Of a DNA stretch of 64,000 nucleotides, positions 11,044 through 23,100 are shown piece after piece. Made by a program: the position numbers and the translations under genes. Source of the DNA: Nepenthes gracilis (Eukaryota; Streptophyta; Magnoliopsida; Caryophyllales; Nepenthaceae); assembly GCA_033239525.1 (NCBI GenBank), contig BSYO01000005.1, forward strand, positions 28,737,341 to 28,801,340, given 5' to 3'. The notes under the pieces were generated by a model. It saw only the letters and a list, made by a program, of their open reading frames with translations. It searched no databases and was not told the DNA's origin. The number at the start of each line of letters is the position of its first letter. Position 1 is the first letter of the stretch.

Positions 11044-12600
11044 TTATCCTAGATTCTTCACATATTTCTTGAGGTGCCCATTTTTTATGAGCTCCTCAAT
11101 CTCTCTGTAAGGTCTTGTATTCTTCTGTACTGTGCCCCTAAGATCGATGATAATCACAGTATTTGGATTGATTACCTCCTCTGGGTTCTTGATTGGCTTT
11201 GGCCATTTTAGAAACTTTTTCTCTTTTATCTCCATAAGAATGTTTTCTCTAGAGTCATTCAGTGGGGTCATGTTTAAGGGCCTATATTCCCTTCGAGCTC
11301 CTGGCTTAAACCTGAACTGCCTCTTCAGATTATGCTGGTTAATACGATCTCTGCTCCTTTTCCTTCCATCTGATCCATGCTGTGAGCGATCATCTCGTCT
11401 TGACTTTTTCGCCTCGTTTGTTTCTTCTGCTATTATGTAAGCTTGAATGATGACCTCCGCCTCAGAAAAAAGTTCTAGGATCCTTGTGGGTTAGATGCTT
11501 AAAAAAGTCACTAGACTCCAAAGTATTCATAAATGTATTCAATTTAATTTCATCAATAAATAGAAAAATCCACTGGGCTTCTGCAGTGAATCTACCCAAA
11601 AAGCTCTTCAAACTTTCTCTTGGCTTTTACTTGATACGAGCCAAGTGCCAAGGTTGTTTTTCGATCCTCCTACTGGAGGAAAATTGAGATAGAAAACAAT
11701 CTGCTAACTCTTTAAATGATCGGATCGAATTTGGTACTAAATGATGGAACCAAATTCCCACCAAATTCGATCATCTCCCTTTAGTGTCAGGGAAAAACAC
11801 TGACACATGCTCATTTCGTCCAAACCTTGAAAACTCAGGTGTGTACGAAAGTTTTCTAGGTGATCCATTGGATCACCACTTCCATCGTAGGCGTCCAACA
11901 TAGGAATTTTGAATTTATGGGGGAGTGGATAAGTCCTAATCTCCATTGTGAAAGGAGATCTTCTCAAATCTGCATAGTACCTATCTGCACTGTCACCGAA
12001 CACACGTTACCAGACTTTCTCCAGCCTGTCATTTGCATGATGGGCGGCAGCTACAGCTGTAGCTGCCGATCTTTTTTCATTGAGCTAATCCCTCAACTCT
12101 GGACAGTTTGGTTGGTTAGAGTGACGGCTTCCTTTAGCGGGTTGCATATTGCAGGAGACTCCATTGTGGTTATCAGGATGTCTTCGATCATTCCTTGAAT
12201 AATGAGGATTGCGACGCTTAGGGTTTTCCTCCTCAGATCTCGGGTCTAATCGACCTTCTAACCGCGAACAACCTTCACCTCTATTGTGGGAATGCTCCCT
12301 TACTCGATCAATAGGCTGCTCTATATTTCTTACTAGGCGTCTCCTCCTCTGATTCCTTTTCGAGACAGGAGTGCTTACGGTTGAAACTGCTTGTGGGACT
12401 GCTTGTGGGGCTGCTTCTTGTCTCTGTTGTCCCAACTGGGCACAAAAGGTTTGAAATGCTTCTACCATATTTGCCATTCGAACGTTCATGGTTTCCATCA
12501 AGATCGTTTGCCAAATTTCCCCATGGCTACCTGCCGGAGGATCGTTGCTCGGGGAAGTTACATCTCTGGGTGGGTTGGTATGACTTCTAGTGTTCACCAT
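11044..12600 (-). pseudogene. Gag remnant of element A
   Basis: It starts at ATG 12600 (minus strand, MVNTRSHTNPP), 41 bp after the primer site. An N-terminal Arg-rich part is followed by the retrotransposon gag core at 11737-12003 (HKFKIPMLDAYDGSGDPMDH, then LTLKGDDRIWW) and a C-terminal part (EIKEKKFLKWPKPIKNPEEV, 11044-11271). Frameshifts separate the pieces. Gag forms the particle that packages element RNA. Element G carries the same core (KFKMPVLEGYDGSKDPMDHL). Confidence 0.85.
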
Positions 12601-12640
12601 GGTTGAATGAATGTGGTGGTAAGCCGACCTTTTGTTCGGG

Positions 12641-12660
12641 CTTCCCACAGACGGCGCCAA
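12641..12660 (-). promoter_or_regulatory. Primer binding site of element A
   Basis: Minus-strand TTGGCGCCGTCTGTGGGAAG starts immediately after the 5' LTR. The same core follows the LTRs of element E (43503) and, with one change, G (57543). Such tRNA-complementary sites prime reverse transcription and are typical of plant Tat-type elements. Confidence 0.85.
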
Positions 12661-13286
12661 TGATGCGTACTAAGATCCGAATCCGTAATGGGTATCGATT
12701 ACACTTCTTTGTGAGTTGGATCTCCACTCCGTCTTTGGTGATCTAAGATATGCGCACCACAATTAAACCAAGGAATCGAATATAATTGGAGCTTATTCCC
12801 TAAAAGACACTCCAACGCTTAAATCAGTTCTTGTCCAAAAATAGAGAGAAAAGTTTTTAAGGAAAAAAATAAAAGTCAAATTTTTATTTGAAGTCTAGTT
12901 CATGTTCATGCCATAGTCCCAATAAAGGATTTCATTGAAGAGTGATCTGATTCCAGTTTTTCGGTCCCTTCTTCGTCTTGGAGGTTCTTCCCTTTTATAT
13001 AATGTCTGGGTGTCCGTTTCCCTGACGTTATATTAGATAAGACCATTTGGTGGTTAAGGTTTTAGGAATCCAATTGAAGTAGTTAGAATCCTTCAAAATT
13101 AACTTGAACGGTTATGATTTTCGGGATCGTGTACCTGACTAAACAATTCAATGAATGGATGGAGCAGTTCAAAGAACCGGATGTTGGGCCTGCATGTTCT
13201 TGGGCCTCAATGTCGTCCAATCCAGTTCACATTATAACTTTGGTGGTTTTTTTTTCATGTGGGCCCATTCATTATCGTACCCATCA
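12661..13286 (-). repeat. 5' LTR of element A
   Basis: 626 bp, plus-strand TGATGCGTAC...ACCCATCA. It pairs with the left LTR and lies directly next to the primer binding site. A minus-strand TATA box is at 12992-13001. Confidence 0.9.
12992..13001 (-). promoter_or_regulatory. TATA box in 5' LTR of element A
   Basis: Minus-strand TATATAAAAG in the middle of the LTR, also present in the left LTR (near 2669), in the expected place for the U3/R boundary. Confidence 0.55.
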
Positions 13287-14172
13287 ATGTTAAATAATAG
13301 ATATTAATACTTTTTAAAAAATAAAAAAAATCTATCTCTATATTTTATTATTTTAAAATTATAATTATTAGATATTTATCTAATGGCTAAAAATGAAGCA
13401 GTCAGGGTTTTTTTTTTTTTTGAAGAAAGCAACCTCCCTTAATGCGCACAAGCTCTGGCAATGCGTTCGTAACCATATTTTTTCCTTGCCTTTCCTTTCA
13501 ACGCTCATGTAATGAATATTTTCAAACTTTTGTGTGTCTATCCTTCTATATTTAGCTGACTTTGTTTTATTTCTTGAATTTTGAGATGTAAAACTCTTTT
13601 TGGATATTTGGATAGTATAGTCTTCTGACATTTTGGCATCACTTTTGGTAGTTTTGGCTTTTAGGTGGTTCCTATTTGGATCACTTCTTCTTGTATATAT
13701 TTCTTTCTTTAATACAATTATTAATTTAAACATGCACTCACACAAGCTAATTCACAAATCACGACCTTATCTCCAAATCTATGGGGTACAAGGATCAGAA
13801 ATCCCCCGTCACTCAGATTGTGTGGATCGGCACCCATAAAACCCAGCTCTCTATTCTTCTCTCGGAGAGGTTTAATATCCACCACCAATTACCTTATCAT
13901 AATGATATACCAGACAGAGAACAGTCCCACTCATCCAATCACTTCAAAGGCCACTTTGGTCTCTTTCTTTCTCTTCGTTTTTTATTTTGTTTTTTGGGTA
14001 GTTGTCTTGGTCTGTCAATGGCATCTCTTCATACTAACCCTCATATGCAATTATTAGGACAGGACAAAAAAAGGGTCCTTTGGCTGACTGGTAGGCGTGC
14101 AACAGCTATCTCACAACCATATACACTACAGAGCGAAAAAAGATCAGAAACCACGGTCACCCTGCTGTGGCA
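13287..14172. other. Upstream region of the cysteine protease gene
   Basis: 886 bp between element A and the protease ATG. The first part is AT-rich with a 14-base T run near 13408. CACCCATAAAACCC near 13831 and CATATACACTACAG near 14117 are possible TATA-like sites; neither is convincing. A purine-rich stretch (GAGCGAAAAAAGATCAGAAA) just before the ATG could be 5' UTR. Element A ends about 0.9 kb upstream of the start codon. Confidence 0.4.
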
Positions 14173-17100
14173 ATGGGTTACAAGAACACCCAGCTGCCGC
14201 TTCTTCTCTTGCTGCTTTCTTCTTTAACATGCCTCTCCTGGGGCCTCCCGAGCAAATACTCCATCACAGGTTATGATCCTAAAGACGTAGCTTCTGAGGA
14301 CCGAATTGCTCAACTCTTCCAGCAATGGAAGGAGAAGCATGGGAAGGTATACAAGCACGCCGAAGATGCAGAAAAGAGGCTAGAGAATTTCAAGAGGAAT
14401 CTAAAATATGTGACCGAGAAGAATTCAAAGAGGAATTCAGAAACAGGCCATATTGTGGGATTAAACAAGTTTGCTGATTTGAGCAACGAGGAGTTCAAGG
14501 ACATGTATTTGTCCAAGGTGAGGAAACCCGTCCAAAAAAATTACAATATATTGAGAAACACATGGCGCAGGGCAATGACATTCTGTGATGCGCCTTCATC
14601 ACTGGATTGGAGGAAGAAGGGTGCAGTTACTGGCGTCAAGGACCAAGGTGACTGCGGTAAGTCAACCTAAAGATTTTGTTCTCTTTTTATGAGTGAGTTT
14701 GCTTTAATGATCTGTAAATGCTGTGAAATATCATTTAAAATTTTACCTGACATGAAGAAGTTTCACCTGCTGATATGGTTGCTGAAGTGCCAACACAGCA
14801 TCAAAAGCATGCCTTTCCTTATTTGGCCTGAACATCACAACTCCAAACACCTGTCAAAAACTTGTCTCACTTTGCCGCCTCATTTTGGAATGTCACAGGC
14901 GGATCTGGCATGGCATTTCAGATTTACAATCTTTACATGGGCTGCCACAGCAGCATGACCACTTCTTGCATATAGGCATTTCATAATTATATTTTCATGA
15001 TATGGAACAGAAGTTCCAAGAACTGTCATATGATAACCAATAAGCTTAATGCATTAAAACTTCAAGTGATAAAATTGTTCAGGTCAAAAGAACCTGTATT
15101 TGTTAAACGTTAGCATCTTTCCTTGGTAATTGATCAGGAGTTAGAAATACAAGATCATGACATAATCAGAAGGAAGACAATCTGAATTGCTAATTCCAAG
15201 GCTTTACTGGGAGCTTGTGGCAAAAGTATTCGGGCCATGGTTCATCAAACTAGAAGCATCTACATTTTTTTTGTGGACATCAGACAGCATCCTTAACAGG
15301 ATTGAGTAAATGATTTCAGATAAATGAAAGCAGTTCACATAATAGTTCAGTACTCCTATTCCTTAATACTTTACTAAACAACCAAAGATAGCAAGAGTTC
15401 ACTTCTACTAGTCTCTTCAGCCGTTACTTTGCAAACTCAATTGCATATCTAGATACCGAAATTTTTAGTCCCTTGTACACCTACAGGAATGTTCCTGGTA
15501 CAAACCCAAGAAGAAATCAGTATATATGCAATAAAACACTAGCAAGAATAAGACTGTTTGTTGCCTTACGGATCCCTCATATCACAGCTGAAGAGCACTC
15601 CCATGTTAAAACTTGCTAATGCTGCAGCTCTCTACAAGTTCTTTAGATCTGAATATATCCATTTAGGACTCCATATTCTTTCAAGTGGATTAACCTTCTT
15701 TTTTCCGTCATCTGGGATATGTTTGGTCTGAAGTAAATGGAAAGGAAAGGAAAAATAAATTGAAAGAAAATAATCTTTGGTGTTTGGATTAGATGGAAAA
15801 TTTTAAGGGAAAAAATAATATGGAAAATATACGTAAAAATATAATATTTTATGAAAAGCCACTTTCCATTTAAAAATAAGAGGAAAATCAAAAGAAAGAA
15901 AAAAATTTGGTCACTTGTTTAATTTTCCACACAAATAGTGTGTGCTCCAAATTCTACCTCTCACAATCAGTCACTCAAACTATTCTCTAAACTCTCTCCT
16001 CTCCTTTGTTCTCTTCCTCTTTTATCCTCTCCTCTCCTCTTTTCTCCCCTAATGGATCCTTTAAGCATAAGTTGAAAAATTAGAACTGTTCAAATAAGCA
16101 TATAAAATAGCCATTAAAATGAGCTTATTAACATTATAAAGGCATATATATATTTTTTATTTTTTATAGTTTTTCTTTGGTAATCAAAAAATAAAATATT
16201 TTTTTACAAAAAATTATTTTATTTTCACTATGAATTTTCATAACATCCAAAAAAAAAAAAAAAAAATTCTTTTTCCATTTTATGTTTTCCTTGCTAATTT
16301 TCTTTGAACCAAGCACACCCTAAGTGATTTTTCCCATTTTTCTTTCTAGGCTCCGGAGCTAGATGTAGGTGAAGAATCGATGTAGCCTACGCCGTTTCGT
16401 GCGAAAAGAAAGGATTAGATTAATTTGGTCTGGTTTCTCTTTAATTTTCTATGAGCAATTTCAAAAGACAAGCTTAATTCCAGTTGAAAAAAAGAACGAA
16501 TATCAACCCATGTTCAGACAGCAAGTATTACAAGCAGAAAAAGAGTTTATTCATTTGGACCTACGACTCCCTCCATAAAAGATACGGCTTTTCAGGAAAG
16601 AAGGATGCTAGAAGCCAAACATAGAGAAGAAAATCCCCCAGTTCGTCTGACAACATTCGAAAATCATAAAGAAGTCTCTCAAAATTCAGCTATGAAACTT
16701 GTTGCGTCCCGGGTCCGCAGTTGCCGTACGGATTAGGGAGCCTTCAAATTTCTAAGCTTACGGTGGCGTCAGGAGTAGGGTCCGGTCTCCGTCTCTATGA
16801 ACCTGGACCTGCACAACACAAACAATAAGCAAGAGGTTAGAGGCCGACGGGGGGTTTTGGTCCCCCGTCGGCACTCCGACGCTCAAGTCAGATATCTTCC
16901 GGCAATAAACGGAGGAATGCATGCGTAAAATGCTAGAATGAGGGGAGTGCGTGAGGGATGTGATCGGAGGCGTGAGCTCCATGGATGCGCCCGGCAGATG
17001 GCGGCTTATTTGTATACCCGCAGAGGGTGACTTGGAGTGCGCCCGGCAGAGGGGCGACTTATAGGTGCACCCGGCAGAGGGGCGGCTTATAGGTGCGCCC

Positions 17101-20100
17101 GCGGAGGGCTGCTTTTAGATGTTCGTGGGCCTCGGGTAATATTTGGAGATCTCCCGAAGTACGCTGGAATGAGTGCGGGGCCCGTTGGGCCCATTCAATC
17201 AGATTGGCCTAATGGGCTGTCGGGTACGGATTTTACCGTGTCCAAACGGGTCAACTCAAACGGCTCGTTGGGCGCTTTTGGGCGGAGCGCGGTACGGCGC
17301 CTCTGCAGCATCTGCTGCTGGGTGATTTTCCGAGGAGCCTTGCACCCGTTCTGTTCGAGGGTTTTGAGCGCCATTTGGGAGGCTTCCCCCTTGGCTTGCT
17401 GCTGACGCATTTGGACGACGCTCCCGGAGGGCTCTGTGACGCTGGGTTTGGCCGAGGACATCGGGGAGCTCTGGGCGCCTCCAGCGAAGGGCTTGGCGAT
17501 CCCATTTGACCGGGTTCGAAAGACGACACCCGGACGTCAAAGTAGGGGCTCGTCCTCGTTCTCTGTCTGCCGAGGATCTTGGGTTTCCAGTTTAGAGGGA
17601 GCCTTCGTTGAGGAGCTCTCGACTCTGTTTCGTAGCTTCGTGCCTCTTGATTAGGGGAAATAGCGATTGTGTGCCATTGTTGGTGAGCTCCATGCTCGAT
17701 CTGGCGCGGATCTGTGGAGGAATCGCAGGACGTGGTTGCTGGGCGAACGCCGCATCCTGTTTCGCTGGTGACGGGCGCAGATGGAGAGGTGGAGAGGACT
17801 TCGCGCCCTGGTCGGCTGTTGTGCAGCCGGAAGGAACAGATTTCCCATGAGACCGAGCTTCGATTCAGGGACCTTGAGTCTCTATCTCGCCGTGAATAGG
17901 GCGGTGCAGAGGAATGGCGGTTGCAAGGGACCGTACGTCCCGTTTGGGAAGGGATTCCGGGCACCGCCATTGAGGGCTTTGAGTCTTATGTTGACGGAGG
18001 CGGGAAAGAGGGCCAGGCGCCATTAACGAGATTTGGTGCTGCTCTACTTCACCGGTGAGTTTAGAATTAGGGCAAGGAGGTCAAGGCGCTGCATTTGAAG
18101 CTTTCGGGTTCTGATTGACAAGAACAAGGCCAGGGCACCAGCCGCCATTTCCAGACTTCGCTTCCCTGTTTAGGGATTTGTTTTCTTCTCTGCTCTTTCC
18201 TCTTTTTGGCTCTGTCTTCTGCTAAGCACGGGCCGCCCCTTTTATCGGGAAGAGGGTGAATATCTTCCCTCCAAAAACTCCCGCCAATAGTAATTTTTCC
18301 GCCAATGATGAAAATATTTCCCGCCTTTGCCTTGGGTCTTTCCTTTGGGTCGTGCTTTATGGGCCCTTATGTTGGGACCCAACAAAACTCAATGACTGCA
18401 AGGTGCTTCAAAATGATTACAGTAAAACATAACGAAGGAGACACAGGAAAAGTAGGGCAAATAAAAGGGAGCAAAACACTTTAGAGTCTTAGTAGTGGAG
18501 ATTTTCTCCGCACAGAATATGCAGAGAGTAGGCAAGAGAAGGTATGCAAGTTTATTGGCGCCCCACCCCCTCAACCTTAAAAAAAAAAAAAAAAAAAAAA
18601 AACACAAAGCAAAAAGGACAAGCTCTCTTCCTTTGGCTCTGAATCTCTGATATAAGTTCTCTTTTTAGATCTAGCAGATTTGTGTATAATTCCAATACCC
18701 TTTTTTATGGGTTTGTAATTCCTTACTACCACTCCAAATTTCTGAAATTCTGCTCTAACACTAAAGAATGAAACATCACTACTTTCCTCTTTGATTGCTG
18801 AGTCCCAGATTTCATTACGTAAGATCGAAATGACAATAACCGGCTTCTTACAATTTGTGCTTGGCTGGTTAAACCTTTGTTCCTTCTGTTTAAATTGATC
18901 AAGAGCAACATCTTGGCTTATAAATAAACATTTGGATCGCGTTATCAAGCAATGCTTTCTATTTTGTTCTCATCCTTGCCACATTTCTAACTACCATCAT
19001 TCGATGTATTCAGCCAAAACATTCACAGATCTCTTTTAAATATAAATAAACCATCTTACAAGATCTTCATACACCGCATTGGCACCACCTCTACTTTAAG
19101 CATTTATTTGTTCTTAAAACAACCTCCAGTATTGGCAATCGTTTTTCTTTGAGAGTGCCTAGCTTCTACTAATACATCAATATTACTCTTGCTCCATCCA
19201 TACTTTCTGTTTATCCTCCTTGCCACACCAAATTCTAAAATCAAGTAAACCTTTGGCACCACAATTCACAATGCAACACATCAGAAGTAATGCAGCTTTT
19301 TTATTAGATGTTCCCCTTAACTTTGCTTGGCACACATGAGAACCATATACGCAAAGCACTAATAGCCTTACTCCAGTTCAATGTCATAGGAAACATCAAC
19401 ACCATTCATCAAAATCTCACCTCTATGACCCTAACTAACCAAAGAGATTATTTCTAGACAATTTTTTCACTTCAACCAAAGTACCTCTGTCGAATAAGAT
19501 TTTTGGGACATGGGAATTATGACACTTATACTTCAAGCACTGGGAAAACTAAGGAAATTATACGAACTGGTCAAGTCTCAGCACTTGATTGTACCAGATC
19601 AGATGCTCACACATAATCCCAAGTGACACTACTTCTAGTGAAAGCTTGTCTATCATTAACAGCCTCAACTTGCTCAAAAAGTAAAAAGCCATCTATTAAA
19701 TTATTGTTTATCTTACTCAAGTTAAAAGATTGAAATCTAGAGATTTGATCCATAGTTCCTTAAAATTACTCCTCTCCACTTTTACTGACTAAAACCACCA
19801 CACTCCATCTATCACCAACAAGAGTGACAACAAAATTTGCAATCTTTATCAAGAGAAAATTCAGAAAAGAACAACAGAGTCAATGTTGATCGGAAGAAGT
19901 TGACTGTCTTAATGCTGAGCATAATGAGGAACTCCTACATGAATTTTCTGCCTCATCGTTGAAGGCATAATTTAGCACCTTTTGTGGCCCTGAAAAGACT
20001 GGCCTCAGTCACAAGAGTGCAAAGTGAAAAGAAGGAAAAGAATAAGAGTTGAACAGCCCCCCCCTCCCCCCCCAAAAAGAAAGAAAAGAAAGAAAGAGAG

Positions 20101-23100
20101 AGAGAAAAACATGCATCTCTAGTTTAGGAAAGCATCTTAAAATAAGAAAATTTTATTCCTTGATGTGCCGCTTTGATAGTTGTGACGGAACGAATACCTT
20201 TTTTTTCTGTCCTCAAATAATTCTATTAATACACATACCAGAACTAAAGCCCAAAATAACAATTTAAAATTTTAAGGAAAAACGAATAGAGTTTTCTCTA
20301 AAATTGGATTAAACTGACACAAACAGCCTGAATAAAACAGATCATTATACAAATTTAAACTTCAAACATACATTGATATATCAATCACAAGATCATCAGA
20401 TGCCGTATAAATCCCTATGACTTTACTTTTAACATTCCTATCTACTATACCAAAATTCAGATAAGAGATACCTGCTAAGACCTGTACAAATCCAAAAAAC
20501 AAATAGTGGAAGCAAAACTATATCCACAATATAAACCTGCGGAAGCATAAATACTGTTCCAGTAAAATAAAAGACATACCATGTCCATTTATATATATAC
20601 AATATCCATCCACTAGTAAGATATTACATGCAAAACTATCAAATTTTTTAAAAATCTTTAAGATGACTTCGATATTCTAAATCTTTCTTGTTAAGCTTTG
20701 CCTATTCTTACTCGTCAAAACTGATTCTACTGTTTATATGGAGAGAAAAAACAAAACAGTGAAGCGAAAGCCAACAAGGTACATGAAAACATGCAGTGAA
20801 ATTCTCTCATGTAGAACATATGTACAGATAGGCAAAATTATGAAAATATTTGAAGAACAGAGAAATACATGGAAACAAAAGAAAGCATAAATCAGTATAA
20901 CATACTTCGGAAATCATAAATCAGTACAACAAGTATCAGAAATCAGAAATCGGTATTAAACACTGTAAATTCTAGAAATCCAACTTTACTTATTCTTAAA
21001 ACTGAGCTTTACATTTTAAAGGACCTAACTAGTAGACCCTACTAACTAAATGGGTAAATAATCGAGGATAGATTGTATTATGCATACAATCAGAGGTTAG
21101 GAACAGAATAGGAATATCCCTTCTAGCGGGATTATATACCGGAATATCTCTTGAAGGCAAGTCAGACACAAAATACTACCCTTTAGGCTAACGCCCTGAG
21201 GAAGGGCAGACCACGTATAACTCAATGGACGGAGTTATCCTTGATTACCACCGTAACGTTCTAAGGCATGTCAGAGAACCTTACCTGATCGTATATCGGT
21301 CCTAGGTCTTAATTAACAGAATCGGAAATGTTTTTCTTCTTATTTCTTAGCTTTTAACTCATTGTGCTTCAGAAAGCCAGTCAGAATTATACAGATAATC
21401 CTTCAGAAATTTACAGTAACTTAACAGTACAGTTTCATCTAAATGTTTCAGATAAAAATCATAGCACGAACAATACCCTTTTACAAATCAACCTTTACAT
21501 GTTAAGATTTAAAGATTTTAAATACCAAAATTTCTAATTTTTGTTCTAGGATTTCACATAAAACTTTCGGACTTAAATCGGACACCAAACACATGTTTAT
21601 TCATGAATTTGAAACCATATATCACAATACATATAGGTAAGCATGAAATCTATCCAAATAATTAAGAGAAACATGCTTCATTTATATTAAACATGGAGAA
21701 ATAAGATTTTAGAGCATAAATACCAAGTTAGAGATATTAAAAAGCGGTAAAAACGGAAAATAATATCCGATGTACACTTGCCTGAGCTCGATCTACCGTT
21801 ATTTTTATCCGGATCGGATTGAAAGTGGCGATTTTCTTCCTTTCCTTCTCTTTCTTCCTCTCCTTCCTCTCTTCCTCTTTGTGCTCTGTCGTGGATCTGC
21901 CTTCTCTCTCTCCAAAATCCCACTTTCAAAACCAAAAAGGAAGAAAGCATGGTGGCTGCCCGTGAGTGGCGCTTGAGCGCCAACTAGGCGCCACTTGTGC
22001 AAAATGCACGCCTGGGTGGCACCTCGAGAGGCAACCGGGCACCAGCTCTCGCATATTCCACACTCCCGCCATGCCTCGGCGTCCTTCGGTCGGTGTGGTT
22101 CTGTTATTTGCGCCTCTTCAGCGCTCGAGCGTGCCTCGAGCACCACTTCTCTTTTTCTTTAAGCTGAGATTTATTTCTAATTTTTCTTAATCCATTTATC
22201 CTTAACTTAATTATTTTAACTTAATTACCATAATTTACTATATTTTAAGGACCCGAACCTCACAATAGTAGTAAAACAAATCAGTGACCAGGCCAACATG
22301 AACTAGTTTAGCAATATAATAGCCAAGTCTTCCTCAATTGGATACTCGTCAACTCGTCAAGCAAAGATGACTTAATTACCATATTCATAACCTCTCTACA
22401 CTATTGGCTCATAGCTGCAGGTAGTTCTTGGGCATTCTCTTCAACTGGAGCCATGGAAGGGATCAATGCTATTATTACTGGAGACCTTGTTAGCCTTTCA
22501 GAACAAGAGCTCGTGAATTGTGACTCAACCAACTATGGATGTGAAGGGGGATACATGGACTATGCTTTTGAGTGGGTCATTAGCAATGGAGGAATTGATA
22601 AAGAAGCTGACTACCCTTACACAGGAGTTAATGGTGCATGTAGCACAATCAAGGTTTGGTTTCATCCTTTTCACAATAAAGGAAAGACAAAAGTGATTTT
22701 ACTTCTCTCATCTCCTGTTTACTTCCTCTCCATTTTCTTTCTTTTTTGCTCAGTTGTTTTTCATTATTAAATTTTAGGAGGGAAAGAAAGCTATAAGCAT
22801 TGACGGTTATGATGATGTAGAACAATCAGACAGTGCTCTCCTATGTGCTACAATTAACCAACCTATTAGTGTGGGTATAGATGGATCTGATGTTGACTTC
22901 CAGTTATACACCGGGGTAAGTCAACTTACGCAAGTTGACATGCAAAGACAAAGATGTTGTATACTGAATTGCAGCTGATCTGGATTGAACAGGGGATCTA
23001 TGACGGTGATTGCTCAAGTGATCCAGATAACATTAACCATGCTGTTTTAATTGTTGGCTATGGCTCTGAAGGTGATGAAGATTACTGGATAGTGAAGAAT

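Larger units (their letters stand above)
2334..13286 (-). mobile_element. Tat-lineage Ty3/gypsy retrotransposon, decayed (element A)
   Basis: An element of about 10.95 kb with two LTRs (2334-2957 and 12661-13286), a primer binding site next to the right LTR, and a purine tract next to the left one, so it reads right to left. Flanks ATCTT (2329-2333) and ATGTT (13287-13291) look like a diverged 5-bp target duplication. Minus-strand remnants run in gypsy order: Gag, protease, RT, RNase H, a second RNase H-like domain, integrase. The double RNase H, the GGCGCCGTCTGTGGGA primer site and the long 3' region with an antisense gene indicate the Tat lineage. Many stops and frameshifts are present and the LTRs are clearly diverged, so the copy is old and inactive. 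Confidence 0.9.

Noticed and set aside
13380..13745. 121-codon minus-strand frame upstream of the protease
   Set aside because: Lys/Ser/Asn-rich, AT-driven composition with a poly-Lys run from a T tract; no family match and no partner exon.
17251..17970. 239-codon minus-strand frame in the solo LTR
   Set aside because: GC-rich LTR sequence with no recognisable domain, overlapping other frames of similar length. LTRs do not normally encode proteins.
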